Positions 44,677 to 58,018 are shown, numbered from the stretch's first letter. The stretch is 64,000 nt of DNA from Erythrobacter sp. 3-20A1M (GCF_018636735.1 NZ_CP045200.1:372001-436000), one strand, 5' to 3'. The notes: a model not told the origin generated them from the letters alone. Numbers and translations: made by a program.

Positions 44677-45708
44677 TCAGCCGTCCGCTTCTCTGCGCAG
44701 CAGTTCGCGCTTGATCTCGGGGCCGTAGGCATAACCGCCCAACTCGCCGCCGGTGCGGATCACGCGGTGGCAGGGGATCAGCACCGCGACATTGTTGCGC
44801 GCATTTGCGCTGCCCGCGGCGCGCACCGCCTGCGGATTGCCCACCGCCGCGGCGATCTGGGCATAGGTGCGCGTCTCGCCCGCCGGGATTTCGCGCAAGG
44901 CCCGCCAGCACGCCTCCTGAAAGGCGGTGCCTTTCACGTCGAGCGGGATGTGGGCGCAATCGCGGGGCGTCTCGACGGCGGCCACCACCTGTTCGAGCAG
45001 CTTGGCGAACTCCGCCCCGCCTTCGACCAGCTCGGCGCGAGGGAAGCGGCTGCGCAGTTCGCTCTCATCCTCATTGAAGGAGAGGCGGCACACCCCCTTG
45101 TCGGTCGCCGCGACCAGCATGTCGCCCATGCTGGTCGGCACCACCGCCCAGTGGATCGTCACGCCCTCGCCTCCTCTCGCCCATGCGCTCGGTGCCATGC
45201 CCAGCCTGCCTTTCGTTTCCTCGTAGAACCGCGAGGGGCCGGAATAGCCCGCCGCGTAGATCGCATCGGTCACGTTGGCGCTTGCCGCCAGCGCCTCTCC
45301 CGCCCATTCCTGCCGCAAGGCGCGCTGGTAGGCTGCGGGGGAAAGGCCGATCGCGCGCTTGAACACGCGCTGGAAATGTGTCGGCGAATAGCCGGTCAGC
45401 GCGCCCAGCGCGGCAAGGCTTGGGTCCTTCCCGCTCCGTATGGCGTCGATTGCCGCGTGCACCGCGGCCTCGTCGCGCGCGACATCGTCGGGCCGGCAGC
45501 GCTTGCAGGCGCGCAGCCCCGCCGCGCGCGCTTCCTCTCCGCTTGCGAAGAAGCGGACATTGGCGCGCGCCGGATGCCGCGCCGCGCAGGACGGGCGGCA
45601 GTAGATACCGGTGGACAGGACGCCGGTGACGAAACGCCCGTCGAACGCACGGTCGCGCCGCAGGACCGCATCCCATGCGTTGTCATCGGTGATCGGGCCG
45701 TCGTTCAT
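44677..45708 (-). CDS. ada: Bifunctional Ada: methylphosphotriester/O6-methylguanine methyltransferase and AraC-type activator
   Basis: This 343-residue protein has an N-terminal Ada zinc domain with cysteines in GIYCRPSCAARHPARANVRF and ACKRCRPD. An AraC helix-turn-helix (ALTGYSPTHFQRVFKRAIG) follows. The C-terminal O6-alkylguanine methyltransferase has the acceptor Cys in VLIPCHRVIRTGG. It repairs alkylated DNA and, once methylated, activates the adaptive response. The start ATG at 45708 gives the standard length. It diverges from the trypsin-like protease gene (82 bp). Confidence 0.95.
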   Translation of the reverse strand: MNDGPITDDNAWDAVLRRDRAFDGRFVTGVLSTGIYCRPSCAARHPARANVRFFASGEEARAAGLRACKRCRPDDVARDEAAVHAAIDAIRSGKDPSLAALGALTGYSPTHFQRVFKRAIGLSPAAYQRALRQEWAGEALAASANVTDAIYAAGYSGPSRFYEETKGRLGMAPSAWARGGEGVTIHWAVVPTSMGDMLVAATDKGVCRLSFNEDESELRSRFPRAELVEGGAEFAKLLEQVVAAVETPRDCAHIPLDVKGTAFQEACWRALREIPAGETRTYAQIAAAVGNPQAVRAAGSANARNNVAVLIPCHRVIRTGGELGGYAYGPEIKRELLRREADG

Positions 45709-45790
45709 GCACAGTGTGTAGCGCGGGGCGCAGGACACTGCATCCCGTGGCTTGCGATCAAAGCCCGCTATTGCCAAAAGCGCCGCGATC

Positions 45791-47452
45791 ATGCGCGCGC
45801 TTCTCGCCTTCCTCGCCTGTCTGCTGCTCGCCCTGCCCATGGCGGCACAGGCCGAACCGGCCGATATCGACGCGGCGGCCCGAGGCGTGGTGCGCGTGGT
45901 GCTGGTGGAACAGAGCGGCGACGAGATGCTGCCGGTGATCCACGGAACCGGCTTCGCCGTCTCCTCCGACATGATCGTGACCAACGCGCATGTCGTGCGC
46001 GAGGCGATCGGCGACAGCGGATTGCGGATCGGCATCGTGCCGAGCGATGGCGAGGATGCCAGCTATGCCCAGGTGGTCGCCCGCGATACGCGCGCCGACC
46101 TCGCCCTCCTAAAGATCGTCGGCCCGCTGCGCTTGCCCCCGCTGACACTCAGCGGCACGCCCCCGCGCGGCAGCGGCGAGGTGACCTCGGTCGGCTATCC
46201 GATGAATGTCGATCGGGCGCAGGGGCTGACCATGCGCGATATCTTCCGCTCGCAACCCCCGGTGAAGAGCCACGGCTATATCTCGGGCGAGCGCCCCAGC
46301 CGCCAGTTCGACACCATCCTGCATACCGCGCCGATCGCGCGCGGCAATTCGGGCGGGCCGCTGCTCGACAATTGCGGGCGGGTCCTGGGGGTGAACAGCT
46401 TCGGCTCCGATTCCGAAGGGGCGGATGCGGAGTTCTATTTCGCGGTGTCGGACCGGGAGCTGCTCCCCTTCCTGCGCGCGAACGGCGTGGAGCCGCGCGT
46501 CAATTCGTCCGAATGCCGCAGCATGGCCGAGCTGGCCGATGCCGAATCGCAGCGCCGGGCGCGCGAGGCGGAGCTCAATCGTGAACAGCTTGCCGCGCAG
46601 ACGCAGGTGGAGCGCGATCGCCGCGCGCGGGCGCAGATGGAGGCGCTGGTCGGGTTGCAGGGCGATCGCGAGGACCGGCTCGCCCTGGCGATGGTGCTGT
46701 TGATGGCGAGCCTCGCCATGGGACTGGTCGCCTACGATCGGCTGCGCCATCCGCGATCCGGCGATGCGCGCCTTGCCGAACGGCGGGATCGCGACGATCC
46801 GGACGAACCCGAATATCTTGGGGAGGAAGACGACGATACTGCGGGAGTATTCGCTGCGCCTCCACCAACGGACGGTGTCGCCCGCGTGCTACTGGTCGCG
46901 GCGGCACTGGCGGCGATCGGCGCGGTCGCGCTCTATGCCACGCGGCCCGGGATGGACGATTTCGACCGGCGGGTGGCCGGGGCGCTGACCACCGGATCGC
47001 CTTCCACTTCCGGCAAGGCGGGCGCTGACGCTGGCAGTGGGCACCAGGCGCTGCTGTGTACGCTGGTTCCGGAGCGCAGCCGTATCACCGGGGCACCGGC
47101 CGAATCGGTCGCGTTCGACTGGCAGGCGAGCGGCTGCGTCAACGAACGCACGCAATACGGCTTGCGCGCGGGCGAATGGTCGCGGGTGTTCGTCCCCAAT
47201 CAGGAGGAGGCGGTTTCGGTCAATCGTTTCGACCCCGAATCGCGCACCTATGTCAGCGATCGCTACCTCCTTGCGCGCGATGCGATGCAAAAGGCGCGGG
47301 CGCTGCGCGGGCAGTATTCCGCGCCGAAATGCGGGGCCCAGAATGCGGCGGCGAAGCTGGGCGATCTCCAGGGCGCGGTGCTGTCCGGCCTCCCGGCCCA
47401 GCCCAACGAGCGGCTGGTCTATCGCTGCGCGCCCGGCGGGGAGGAAAAGTGA
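45791..47452 (+). CDS. Membrane-bound trypsin-like serine protease
   Basis: This 553-residue precursor has a signal peptide (cleavage near AAQAEPAD) and a chymotrypsin-fold protease (about residues 25-240). The triad is His in TNAHVV, Asp in RADLALL and Ser in ARGNSGGPL. A charged helix (Gln/Arg/Glu-rich), a transmembrane segment (LALAMVLLMASLAMGLVAY), an acidic loop, a second transmembrane segment (VLLVAAALAAIGAVALY) and a C-terminal domain with four cysteines follow. No PDZ domain is seen, so it is not DegP/Q. I do not recognise the C-terminal domain. Confidence 0.85.
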   Translation: MRALLAFLACLLLALPMAAQAEPADIDAAARGVVRVVLVEQSGDEMLPVIHGTGFAVSSDMIVTNAHVVREAIGDSGLRIGIVPSDGEDASYAQVVARDTRADLALLKIVGPLRLPPLTLSGTPPRGSGEVTSVGYPMNVDRAQGLTMRDIFRSQPPVKSHGYISGERPSRQFDTILHTAPIARGNSGGPLLDNCGRVLGVNSFGSDSEGADAEFYFAVSDRELLPFLRANGVEPRVNSSECRSMAELADAESQRRAREAELNREQLAAQTQVERDRRARAQMEALVGLQGDREDRLALAMVLLMASLAMGLVAYDRLRHPRSGDARLAERRDRDDPDEPEYLGEEDDDTAGVFAAPPPTDGVARVLLVAAALAAIGAVALYATRPGMDDFDRRVAGALTTGSPSTSGKAGADAGSGHQALLCTLVPERSRITGAPAESVAFDWQASGCVNERTQYGLRAGEWSRVFVPNQEEAVSVNRFDPESRTYVSDRYLLARDAMQKARALRGQYSAPKCGAQNAAAKLGDLQGAVLSGLPAQPNERLVYRCAPGGEEK

Positions 47453-47604
47453 GCGGTGGATACGACCGCGCGAACCGCGCCCCGACTTGCGCTGCCGGGC
47501 ACCCGATGCTAGGCGCGCGCCAGCCTTGCCGGGGTGCCTTAGGGCTGCCCGTTTCCGGCACAGGCGCAGCATCGTAATTCCGGACCCTAGAGGACGAGAG
47601 ACGC

Positions 47605-48162
47605 GTGGAGATTTCCGCCGGTATTCAGGCTAGCCTGGCAGGCCGCTATGCAGCGGCCCTGTTCGAGTTGGCATCAGAGGCAGGCACCGTCACGGCGGTC
47701 GAGAGCGATCTCGACAAGCTGTGGGCGGCCCTCGGCGAATCGGCCGAGTTCAGGACGCTGACCACCAACCCCGAAATCTCGCGCAAGGCCGCGGGCAAGG
47801 CGGTGTGGGGGGTCGCGGCGCTGCTCGGCCTGACCGAACTGACGCAGAACTTCCTGGGCGTGCTGGCGGAAAACCGCCGCCTGTCCGCCCTGCCCGAGAT
47901 GATCCGCGCCTTTCGCCAGATCGCCGCCGCCCAGCGCGGCGAAGTCACCGCCGAGGTAAAGAGCGCGCACGCCCTGACCGACAGCCAGCTCGAAACGCTG
48001 CGGCAGAAACTGACCGCGCGCGAGGGTCGCACCGTGAAGCTGCACACCGAGGTCGATCCCGACCTGCTCGGCGGCCTCGTCGTAACTATCGGATCGAAGC
48101 GCATCGACGGCTCGATCCGCACCCGTCTCAACTCCCTCGCCCACGCGATGAAAACCGCCTGA
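47605..48162 (+). CDS. atpH: ATP synthase subunit delta
   Basis: This 185-residue OSCP/delta subunit has the opening [20 protein letters not shown] and the C-terminal [21 protein letters not shown]. It links the F1 head to the peripheral stalk. The start is GTG at 47605 after AGAGGACGAGAG. It is the first gene of an F1 operon atpH-A-G-(lipoprotein)-D-C; the F0 genes are not in the window, as is usual for Alphaproteobacteria. Confidence 0.95.
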   Translation: MEISAGIQASLAGRYAAALFELASEAGTVTAVESDLDKLWAALGESAEFRTLTTNPEISRKAAGKAVWGVAALLGLTELTQNFLGVLAENRRLSALPEMIRAFRQIAAAQRGEVTAEVKSAHALTDSQLETLRQKLTAREGRTVKLHTEVDPDLLGGLVVTIGSKRIDGSIRTRLNSLAHAMKTA

Positions 48163-48180
48163 TAGGCCCAGAAAGGCTAG

Positions 48181-49713
<1,533 letters not shown>

Positions 49714-49732
49714 GACCGGGAGGACATCCAAC

Positions 49733-49814
49733 TTCGTCATCCCCGCGCAGGCGGGGATCCAGAGCGAGGTAGAACCAAGCCAGGCTGGATTCCCGCCTAC
49801 GCGGGAATGACGAA
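49733..49814. repeat. Paired-palindrome (REP-like doublet) repeat inside the atp operon
   Basis: Two small hairpins (CCCCGC...GCGGGG at about 49741-49756, and CCCGC-CTAC-GCGGG near 49791-49805) sit head to head. They are bounded by outer inverted ends TTCGTCATCCCCGC (49733) and GCGGGAATGACGAA (49814). A second, similar element lies at 55616-55702. These resemble intergenic REP/BIME-type elements. Confidence 0.75.
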
Positions 49815-49831
49815 ATAGGAAGGAAACGAGA

Positions 49832-50713
49832 GTGGCGTCACTCAAGGAACTCAAGGGCCGGATCAACTCGGTCAAGTCGACCCAGAAGATCACCAAGGCC
49901 AAGCAGATGGTCGCGGCCGCGAAACTGCGCAAGGCGCAGGCGGCGGCCGAGGCCGCGCGCCCCTATGCCGAGCGACTTTCCGCGGTGATGACCTCGCTCG
50001 CGGGCAAGGTGAGTGGCGACGGCGCGCCCAGGCTGCTCGCCGGGGCCGGATCGACCCAGCGCAACCTGCTGGTCGTGGTCAATACCGACAAGGGCCTGTG
50101 CGGCGGTCTCAATGCCAATATCGTGAAAGCGGCCAAGGCGAAGGCGCGCGCGCTGATCGCCGAAGGCAAGCAGGTCGAATTCTACCTCGTCGGCAAGAAG
50201 GGCCGCGCCCCGATCAAGCGCGATTATGCGGAACGGATCGAGAAGTGGTTCGACACCAGCGAGGTCCGCACCCCCGGCTTCGAACAGGCCGAGGAAATCG
50301 CCACCGAGCTGATCGAGATGTTCGAGGCGGGCAAGTTCGACGTCGCGCATCTGGTTTACCCGATCTTCAAATCCGCGCTGGCGCAGGATCCCACGGTCGA
50401 CCAGCTCATTCCCGTTCCGGCCGATGAGGCCGGTACGGGCGGCGGTGCGGCCTCCGGCGCGGTGGTCGAATACGAGCCCGGCGAGGAGGAGATCCTCGAG
50501 GAGCTTTTGCCGCGCTACGTGAAGACGCAGCTGTTCGGCGCGCTGCTGGAGCGCGAAGCCTCGGAACAGGGTGCTTCGATGACCGCTATGGACAATGCCA
50601 CGCGCAATGCGGGCGACCTGATCCAGAAGCTGACCATCCAGTACAACCGCAGCCGCCAGGCCGCGATCACCACCGAACTGATCGAGATCATTGCGGGCGC
50701 GGAAGCGCTCTGA
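49832..50713 (+). CDS. atpG: ATP synthase subunit gamma
   Basis: This 293-residue rotor subunit has the N-terminal coiled-coil helix [20 protein letters not shown] and [12 protein letters not shown]. The C-terminal helix has [20 protein letters not shown], essential for torque transmission. The start is GTG at 49832 with AAGGAA upstream, just after the repeat doublet. The following lipoprotein gene starts 25 bp after its stop. Confidence 0.97.
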   Translation: MASLKELKGRINSVKSTQKITKAKQMVAAAKLRKAQAAAEAARPYAERLSAVMTSLAGKVSGDGAPRLLAGAGSTQRNLLVVVNTDKGLCGGLNANIVKAAKAKARALIAEGKQVEFYLVGKKGRAPIKRDYAERIEKWFDTSEVRTPGFEQAEEIATELIEMFEAGKFDVAHLVYPIFKSALAQDPTVDQLIPVPADEAGTGGGAASGAVVEYEPGEEEILEELLPRYVKTQLFGALLEREASEQGASMTAMDNATRNAGDLIQKLTIQYNRSRQAAITTELIEIIAGAEAL

Positions 50714-50738
50714 TCCGCCACCAAGGACCCGAACCAAA

Positions 50739-52593
<1,855 letters not shown>

Positions 52594-52602
52594 GAACCAC
52601 TC

Positions 52603-52622
52603 CCCTCCCGCCTGCGGGAGGG
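52603..52622 (+). repeat. Hairpin between atpD and atpC
   Basis: CCCTCCCGC (52603-52611) pairs with GCGGGAGGG (52614-52622), a perfect 9 bp stem with a 2-base gap, 9 bp after the atpD stop. There is no T-run, so this is more likely an mRNA-processing or attenuation structure than a terminator. It could set the lower epsilon-subunit output. Confidence 0.55.
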
Positions 52623-52637
52623 AACAGGAAAGAGAAC

Positions 52638-52898
52638 ATGGCACTGCATTTCGAACTCGTGACCCCGGCCAAGCTGGTCCGCTCCGAAGACGTCCACATG
52701 GTGGTCGTCCCCGGCGCGGAGGGTGAATTCGGCGTGCTGGAAGGCCATGCGCCCTTCATGTCGACCATCCGCGACGGTGCGGTGCAGGTGTACAAGACCC
52801 AGGGCGGCACGCCGGAAAGCATCGAAGTGCGCGGCGGTTTCGCCGAAGTCGGCGACAAGGGCCTCACCGTCCTTGCGGAGCATGTCGAGGAAGCCTGA
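52638..52898 (+). CDS. atpC: ATP synthase subunit epsilon
   Basis: This 86-residue protein contains only the N-terminal beta-sandwich domain ([37 protein letters not shown]). The C-terminal two-helix domain that inhibits ATP hydrolysis in other bacteria is missing. Short epsilon subunits are common in Alphaproteobacteria, which instead use the zeta inhibitor. Its last 17 bp overlap the start of the following membrane-protein gene. Confidence 0.95.
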   Translation: MALHFELVTPAKLVRSEDVHMVVVPGAEGEFGVLEGHAPFMSTIRDGAVQVYKTQGGTPESIEVRGGFAEVGDKGLTVLAEHVEEA

Positions 52899-53343
52899 TC
52901 CTGCCGCTCCCGATGCGGAGCGTTGGCTGCGCCGCCTGGCATGGAGCGGCATCGCCACCTTCCTGCTGATCAGCGCGTTCGACATTCATCGCTGGCGGGT
53001 CGAGCGGTGGCAGGAATTCGATGCCGCCTTCGCTTTCCTGAAAGGGCATGTTTTCGGCATCCCGCCCGAGCCGGTGTGGCTCTACGCCCTCGCCTTCCCA
53101 ATCGTGGCCGTGAATTTCGGATGCCATGTGCAGATCCTGCGCGGCCAAAGGCGCGGCATCCTGAAACCCTTCGTCGGCAGCGCGCTGGCCATCGCGATCA
53201 TGCCCCTGTTCGGCTGGCAGGGCGTGATCTATCGCATGATCTGGCCCGATATCCTCAGCTTCGTCGGTTACGGCATCGGCGGTGCCATTGCCGCAATCCT
53301 GGCCTTTGGGCTGGTGGAAACGAGCCCGTCCGACCGAGACTGA
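52882..53343 (+). CDS. Membrane protein overlapping atpC, function unknown
   Basis: This 153-residue protein has four hydrophobic segments ([68 protein letters not shown]). I chose the ATG at 52882, which has GGAG close upstream and overlaps the end of atpC by 17 bp, so it is probably translated with the atp operon. No known family is recognised. Confidence 0.7.
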   Translation: MSRKPDPAAPDAERWLRRLAWSGIATFLLISAFDIHRWRVERWQEFDAAFAFLKGHVFGIPPEPVWLYALAFPIVAVNFGCHVQILRGQRRGILKPFVGSALAIAIMPLFGWQGVIYRMIWPDILSFVGYGIGGAIAAILAFGLVETSPSDRD

Positions 53344-53407
53344 CCTTGCGTTCTCGCGCCCCCTCGCCATGATCGCGCGACAGGGAATCACGACGGGGAC
53401 TGAATCG

Positions 53408-55596
53408 ATGAAATTCGTATCCAATCGCGCCATCGCGACTGCGCTGGCGGTGGCGACGCTCGCCGCCGCGCCGCTCGCGGCGCAGAACACCGAGACGGAG
53501 AACGCTGCCGCAATGGCCGATACCGATACCGACGCCAAGTTCGAGGCCGAGAACGACCCCTTCATCTGGTTGGAGGAAACGCGCAGCGTGCCGGCCCTCA
53601 CCTGGGTCCGCTCCGAGAACGAGCGCGTCGACCAGACGCTGGGCGCGGACCCGCGCTTCGCCGAACTGAAAGCCGAAGCGCTGGCGATCCTCGACAGTGA
53701 AGACCGCATTCCGGGCGTCAGCTTCACGCCCCACGGCCTCGTCAATTTCTGGCAGGACGCGAAGAACCCGCGCGGTATCCTGCGGCTGACGACGCTGGAG
53801 AGCTATCGCAGCGAGAAGCCGGAATGGGAAACCATCCTCGACATAGACGCGCTGGCCAAGGCCGAAGGCGCGAATGGGTGTTCCACGGCATGAGCTGCCT
53901 GCCGCCCGCTTCGGACAAATGCATGGTCGCGCTGTCGGACGGCGGCAAGGATGCCGACGAGATGCGCGAGTTCGATTTTCCCACCCGCAGCTTCGTCGAC
54001 GGCGGCTTCTTCCTGCCCGAGAGCCAGGGCAGCGCGAGCTGGGTCGACGCGGACACGCTGCTGGTCAGCCGCGATTTCGGCGAGGGGACCACGACCGAAA
54101 GCCATTATCCCTTCACCACCCGCGAATGGAAACGCGGCACCGATCTGGCCGCCGCGCCCGAGATCTTTCGCGGCGAACCGAAGGACGTGTCTGCCGGGGC
54201 CGCGCTGGTGCGCGATTCGACCGGTGCGATCCAGGGGCGCTACGCCTATCGCGGGCTCGACTTCCACGATCGCGCGTATTTCCTGATGGTCGATGGCGAC
54301 TGGGTGAAGCTCGACATGCCGGAGAAATCCGGCCTGTTCGGCATCGTCGACGACCACATCCTGTTCAGCACCGATGTCGACTGGACGGTGGGCGGAACCA
54401 CCTTCCCCGCCGATTCCATCGTCGCGGCGAAGCTCGACGCGTGGAAGGCCGATCCCAACGGCGCGGCGAAGGAACTGGTCTGGGCTCCGGGCGATCGCCA
54501 GACCAAGCAGGGCGCGGCGATCACCGCCAATTCGATGTTCGTGAACCTGCTCGACAATGTGCGCGGGCAGGTCCTCAAATTCGATTACGTCGACGGATCG
54601 TGGGTCAGCGAGCGCGTGCCCCTGCCCGACAACGCCACGGTGGGCGTCGCGGCGGCGGACGACAACAGCGACCGGATCATGTATTCGGTCACCGATTTCC
54701 TCACCCCCTCCACCCTCTATTTCTCCGACGGCACCGACGCGCCAGCGGTGATCAAGACCAGCCCGGCGCGCTTCGACACCGACGGGATGGAGGTCGAACA
54801 GTTCGAGGCGACGAGCAAGGACGGGACGAAAATCCCCTACTTCCTCGTCAAGCCGAAGGGGATGGTGATGGACGGCACCACTCCGACGCTGCTGAGCGGC
54901 TATGGCGGCTTCCAGATTCCGCGCCTGCCCAGCTATCTCGGCACGACGGGCAAGCTGTGGCTGTCGCGCGGCGGCGCATACGTGCTGGGCAATATGCGCG
55001 GCGGCGGCGAGTTCGGCCCGCAATGGCACCAGACCGCGATCCGCGAGAACAAACAGCGCACCTGGGACGATTTCGAAGCGATCGCCGACGATCTGGTCGC
55101 GCGCAAGATCACCAGCCCGAAGCATCTCGGGATCCAGGGCGGCAGCCAGGGCGGCCTGCTGGTCGGCACCGCATTCACCCAGCGCCCCGACCTCTACAAC
55201 GCGGCGATCGTGCAGATTCCGCTGTTCGACATGCTGCGCTATTTCGAGATCGGGCGCGGCGCGAGCTGGATCGGCGAATATGGCGACCCGCGCATTCCCG
55301 AACAGCGCGCCTGGATCGAGCCCTATTCCCCCTATCAGAAGCTGGCGTCGGACACCGATTTCCCGACCCCGTTCTTCATCACCAGCACCGCGGACGACCG
55401 CACGCACCCCGCCCACGGGCGCAAGGCGGCGGCGCGCATGTCGAAGAACGGGCAGGCCTATTACTATTACGAGGACATGACCGGCGGCCATTCGGGCGGC
55501 GTCGACAACGACCAGCGCGCGAAGCTGCTGGCGCTGCAGAACGTCTATCTGATGCAGCAGCTGATGGACGAAGGCGGCGGCTACACGGAAGAGTAG
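53408..55596 (+). pseudogene. Prolyl oligopeptidase (S9) family peptidase, one-base frameshift
   Basis: Two frames form one protein of about 729 residues. From ATG 53408 the first frame gives a signal peptide (APLAAQNTE) and the start of the S9 propeller (DPFIWLEE). At about 53874 the frame changes, and WVFHGMSCLPPASDKC continues to 55596, as if one base were missing before TGG. The catalytic residues are intact in the second part: Ser in QGGSQGGLLVG, Asp in TADDRTHPAHG and His in GGHSGGVDN. Members cut short peptides, often after proline. A sequencing error or recent mutation both fit. Confidence 0.85.
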
Positions 55597-55615
55597 TTTC
55601 CCCGCCCTTTCTCGC

Positions 55616-55702
55616 TCGTCGCCCCGGCCCTCATGCCGGGGCACGGTCGCGTTGTCCTGCGCCACCAACAAGCCCGGTCCCGGATCAAGTCCGGGACGAC
55701 GA
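55616..55702. repeat. Paired-palindrome (REP-like doublet) repeat, second copy
   Basis: GCCCCGGC/GCCGGGGC (55621-55642) and GTCCCGGA/TCCGGGAC (55677-55697) form two perfect 8 bp stems. Outer ends TCGTCGCCCCGG (55616) and CCGGGACGACGA (55702) are inverted, matching 11 of 12. The layout is like the copy at 49733-49814, with an 87 bp span. Confidence 0.7.
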
Positions 55703-55719
55703 AGGTGAGACTTACGCGC

Positions 55720-56013
55720 CTACCGCGTCGGGGCGTGGAAATCGGGGGCCTTGTCCTTCACCCAGGCGACGAACTTCGCGACATGTTCGTTTTCGAGCAG
55801 GCGCGCGCGGTCGGCACCGAACCGCGCCAGCTACGCATTGGTGAAATTGGCGTGGATCGCGCGGTGGCAGATGGGGTGGAGGGGCACGGTTTCGAGCCCC
55901 TTCTTCGCCTTGGGCACGGTGTGATGCCATTGCAGCCGCCGCGCGATCGGGCGCGCGCACAGCCAGCAGGCGAGCGGGCCGTCCTCCCCGCTAGTCGAGG
56001 CCGTAATAGACAT
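55720..56013 (-). pseudogene. HNH endonuclease-like gene with an in-frame stop
   Basis: From ATG 56013 the frame encodes PLACWLCARPIARRLQWHHTV and LHPICHRAIHANFTNA, the zinc-binding HNH motif (CxxC ... HH ... CHxxxH). A TAG at 55833-55831 then replaces an expected GAG. The frame continues cleanly with LARFGADRARLLENEHVAKF and FVAWVKDKAPDFHAPTR to a real stop at 55720, which matches related genes end to end (97 residues). A G-to-T change or base-call error is likely. If real, the product stops after 60 residues but keeps the HNH core. A start at 56031 is also possible. Confidence 0.65.
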
Positions 56014-56599
56014 CCTTGCCGACCCCGCCATATGCGTCGCCGGCCAGCACAGCGACCGAGACTACCTCCCCCGTACATTGCCGGTCGGCCAGATTCTCGT
56101 CTCCGCGCACGACCCATACCCCGTCGGTAAATTCGGGCTTGTTGCCATCTTCATCGAAGCCTGTGCGAATGGTGCGGCTGTAAACGATGTAACGCACGTC
56201 GCCATTGGCGAACTGGATTTGCGATTCGCCGCCACCCGAATAGGCCGTATTGGCGAACCGCCCGCCATCGAGCACGAGCTCCACCTTCTTAGCGGTGCCG
56301 AAGCGATACTGCGCGGTCTTCCGGCCCTGCGCATTGTTGACGCCGCACACCGCGATCTTCTTGGTACCGGCGGTGCAGGAGAACAATTCCTGCTCATCCT
56401 GCGCACAGGCGACAGACGTGACTTCAGTCGCAGAGGCCTTTCCAGCGCTCGATGCCGAGTCATCCGGCGTTGCTACCGGTTCGACCGCGCCTTCCTCGGA
56501 CGCAGGGCTGACCGGCTCATCCTTTGCCGCCTGGGCCGCACCCTGCCCGCAGCCTGCGACGAGCAGGGCAGCTAGCGTCCCAAGCACTGCCCCCCTCAT
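55991..56599 (-). CDS. Putative lipoprotein, function unknown
   Basis: This 202-residue precursor has a lipobox (LLVAGCGQG), an Ala/Ser/Pro/Glu-rich linker and a beta-rich domain with four cysteines (SVACAQDEQELFSCTAG; IAVCGVNN; DRQCTGEV) and YSGGGESQIQFANGD. No known family is recognised. The start overlaps the glmU stop (ATGA), so expression is tied to glmU. Its 3' end overlaps the N-terminus of the HNH frame. Confidence 0.75.
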   Translation of the reverse strand: MRGAVLGTLAALLVAGCGQGAAQAAKDEPVSPASEEGAVEPVATPDDSASSAGKASATEVTSVACAQDEQELFSCTAGTKKIAVCGVNNAQGRKTAQYRFGTAKKVELVLDGGRFANTAYSGGGESQIQFANGDVRYIVYSRTIRTGFDEDGNKPEFTDGVWVVRGDENLADRQCTGEVVSVAVLAGDAYGGVGKDVYYGLD

Positions 56600-57957
56600 T
56601 TCGTCTCCGCCGCCTTCTTGCGCTTCATCGTGTCGTGGAAGCGATCGGCCCAGCCGGGTTTCACGTTCTGGTCCGCGCGCACGAGGCGCAGTTCGCCATC
56701 GCCGACATCGCGCGTCACCGTGCTGCCCGCCCCAATGATCGCGTCGGCACCGATGCGGACGGGGGCGACCAGCGCGCTGTTCGATCCGATGAAGGCGCGC
56801 GGGCCGATGGTGGTCTTGTACTTGAAATAGCCATCGTAATTGCAGGTGATTGTGCCCGCGCCGATATTCGCGCCCGCGCCGACCTCCGCATCGCCGAGAT
56901 AGCTCAGATGGTTCGCCTTGGCCCCTTCGCCCAGCGTCGCCTTCTTCACCTCCACGAAATTGCCCACCTTGGCATTTCGCTCCAGCACCGCGCCGGGGCG
57001 CAGGCGGGCATAGGGGCCGACCTCGCAGCCCTCGCCCACGCGCGCGCCCTCCAGATGGCTGAAGGCCCGGATCCGCGCGCCGTCGGCGACGGAGACACCC
57101 GGTCCGAAGACAACGTTCGGCTCCACCGTCACATCGCGGCCCAGCATGGTGTCGTAGCTGAAGAAGACCGTCTCGGGCGCGCGCAGGGTGGCGCCTTCGG
57201 CCATCCAGTGCTCGCGCTGCTCCGCCTGCCATTGCGCCTCCGCGCGGGCGAGCTCGGCGCGGCTGTTGATGCCCTGCACCTCCGCCTCGTCCGTTTCGAC
57301 CAGCGCGCTGACCCGGCCATCCTTTTGAGCGACCATCACGATGTCGGGCAGGTAGTATTCACCCGCGGCATTGTCGTTGGTCACGCGGGCCAGCAGGCCG
57401 AACAGATCTTCGCTGCGCACCGCCATCATGCCCGAATTGCACAGGTCGAGCTGACGCTCGGCGGCATCGGCGTCCTTGAACTCCACCATCTTGCCGATGG
57501 TGCGCTCGTCCTCGCTGACGATGCGCCCGTAGGCGCCCGGATCGGCCGCGCGGAAGGCCAGAACGACACAGGGCGGCGCATCTTCCTCGTGCAGGCGCGC
57601 GACCATGCGCCGCATGGTGTCGGCGGTGACGAAGGGCACATCGCCATAGAGGATCAGCACGTCGCCCTCGAAGCCCGCCAGCGCGCTCTCGGCCTGCTGC
57701 ACCGCGTGCCCGGTGCCCAGTTGCGGTTCCTGGTGCGCGATGGTGGCGCGATCGCCCAGTTGGGTCTCGATCTGCTCGCGCCCGTGGCCGGTGACGACGA
57801 CCGTATGTTGCGGTGCCAGTTCGGCCACCGAAGCCAGCAGATGCTCCAGCATCGGCCGCCCCGCGATGGGATGCAGCACCTTGTGCAGGTCGGATTTCAT
57901 GCGCGTACCCTTGCCCGCGGCAAGGACGATCGCGGCGAAGGCGCGTTGCGTAACCAT
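56596..57957 (-). CDS. glmU: Bifunctional UDP-N-acetylglucosamine pyrophosphorylase / glucosamine-1-phosphate N-acetyltransferase
   Basis: This 453-residue enzyme makes UDP-GlcNAc for peptidoglycan and LPS. The N-terminal uridyltransferase has IVLAAGKGTRMKSDLHKVLH and LILYGDVPFVT. The C-terminal left-handed beta-helix (about 250-430) has the acetyltransferase residues in NHLSYLGDAEVGAGANIGAG and CNYDGYFKYKT. The ATG at 57957 gives the standard length. It diverges from gph, a frequent pairing in this group. Confidence 0.96.
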   Translation of the reverse strand: MVTQRAFAAIVLAAGKGTRMKSDLHKVLHPIAGRPMLEHLLASVAELAPQHTVVVTGHGREQIETQLGDRATIAHQEPQLGTGHAVQQAESALAGFEGDVLILYGDVPFVTADTMRRMVARLHEEDAPPCVVLAFRAADPGAYGRIVSEDERTIGKMVEFKDADAAERQLDLCNSGMMAVRSEDLFGLLARVTNDNAAGEYYLPDIVMVAQKDGRVSALVETDEAEVQGINSRAELARAEAQWQAEQREHWMAEGATLRAPETVFFSYDTMLGRDVTVEPNVVFGPGVSVADGARIRAFSHLEGARVGEGCEVGPYARLRPGAVLERNAKVGNFVEVKKATLGEGAKANHLSYLGDAEVGAGANIGAGTITCNYDGYFKYKTTIGPRAFIGSNSALVAPVRIGADAIIGAGSTVTRDVGDGELRLVRADQNVKPGWADRFHDTMKRKKAAETK

Positions 57958-58018
57958 GTCCCGCGCAATGCCAGCATTCGCTTGCGGTTTGAAGAACCAT
58001 CCGTCACCCCGCGCCACC

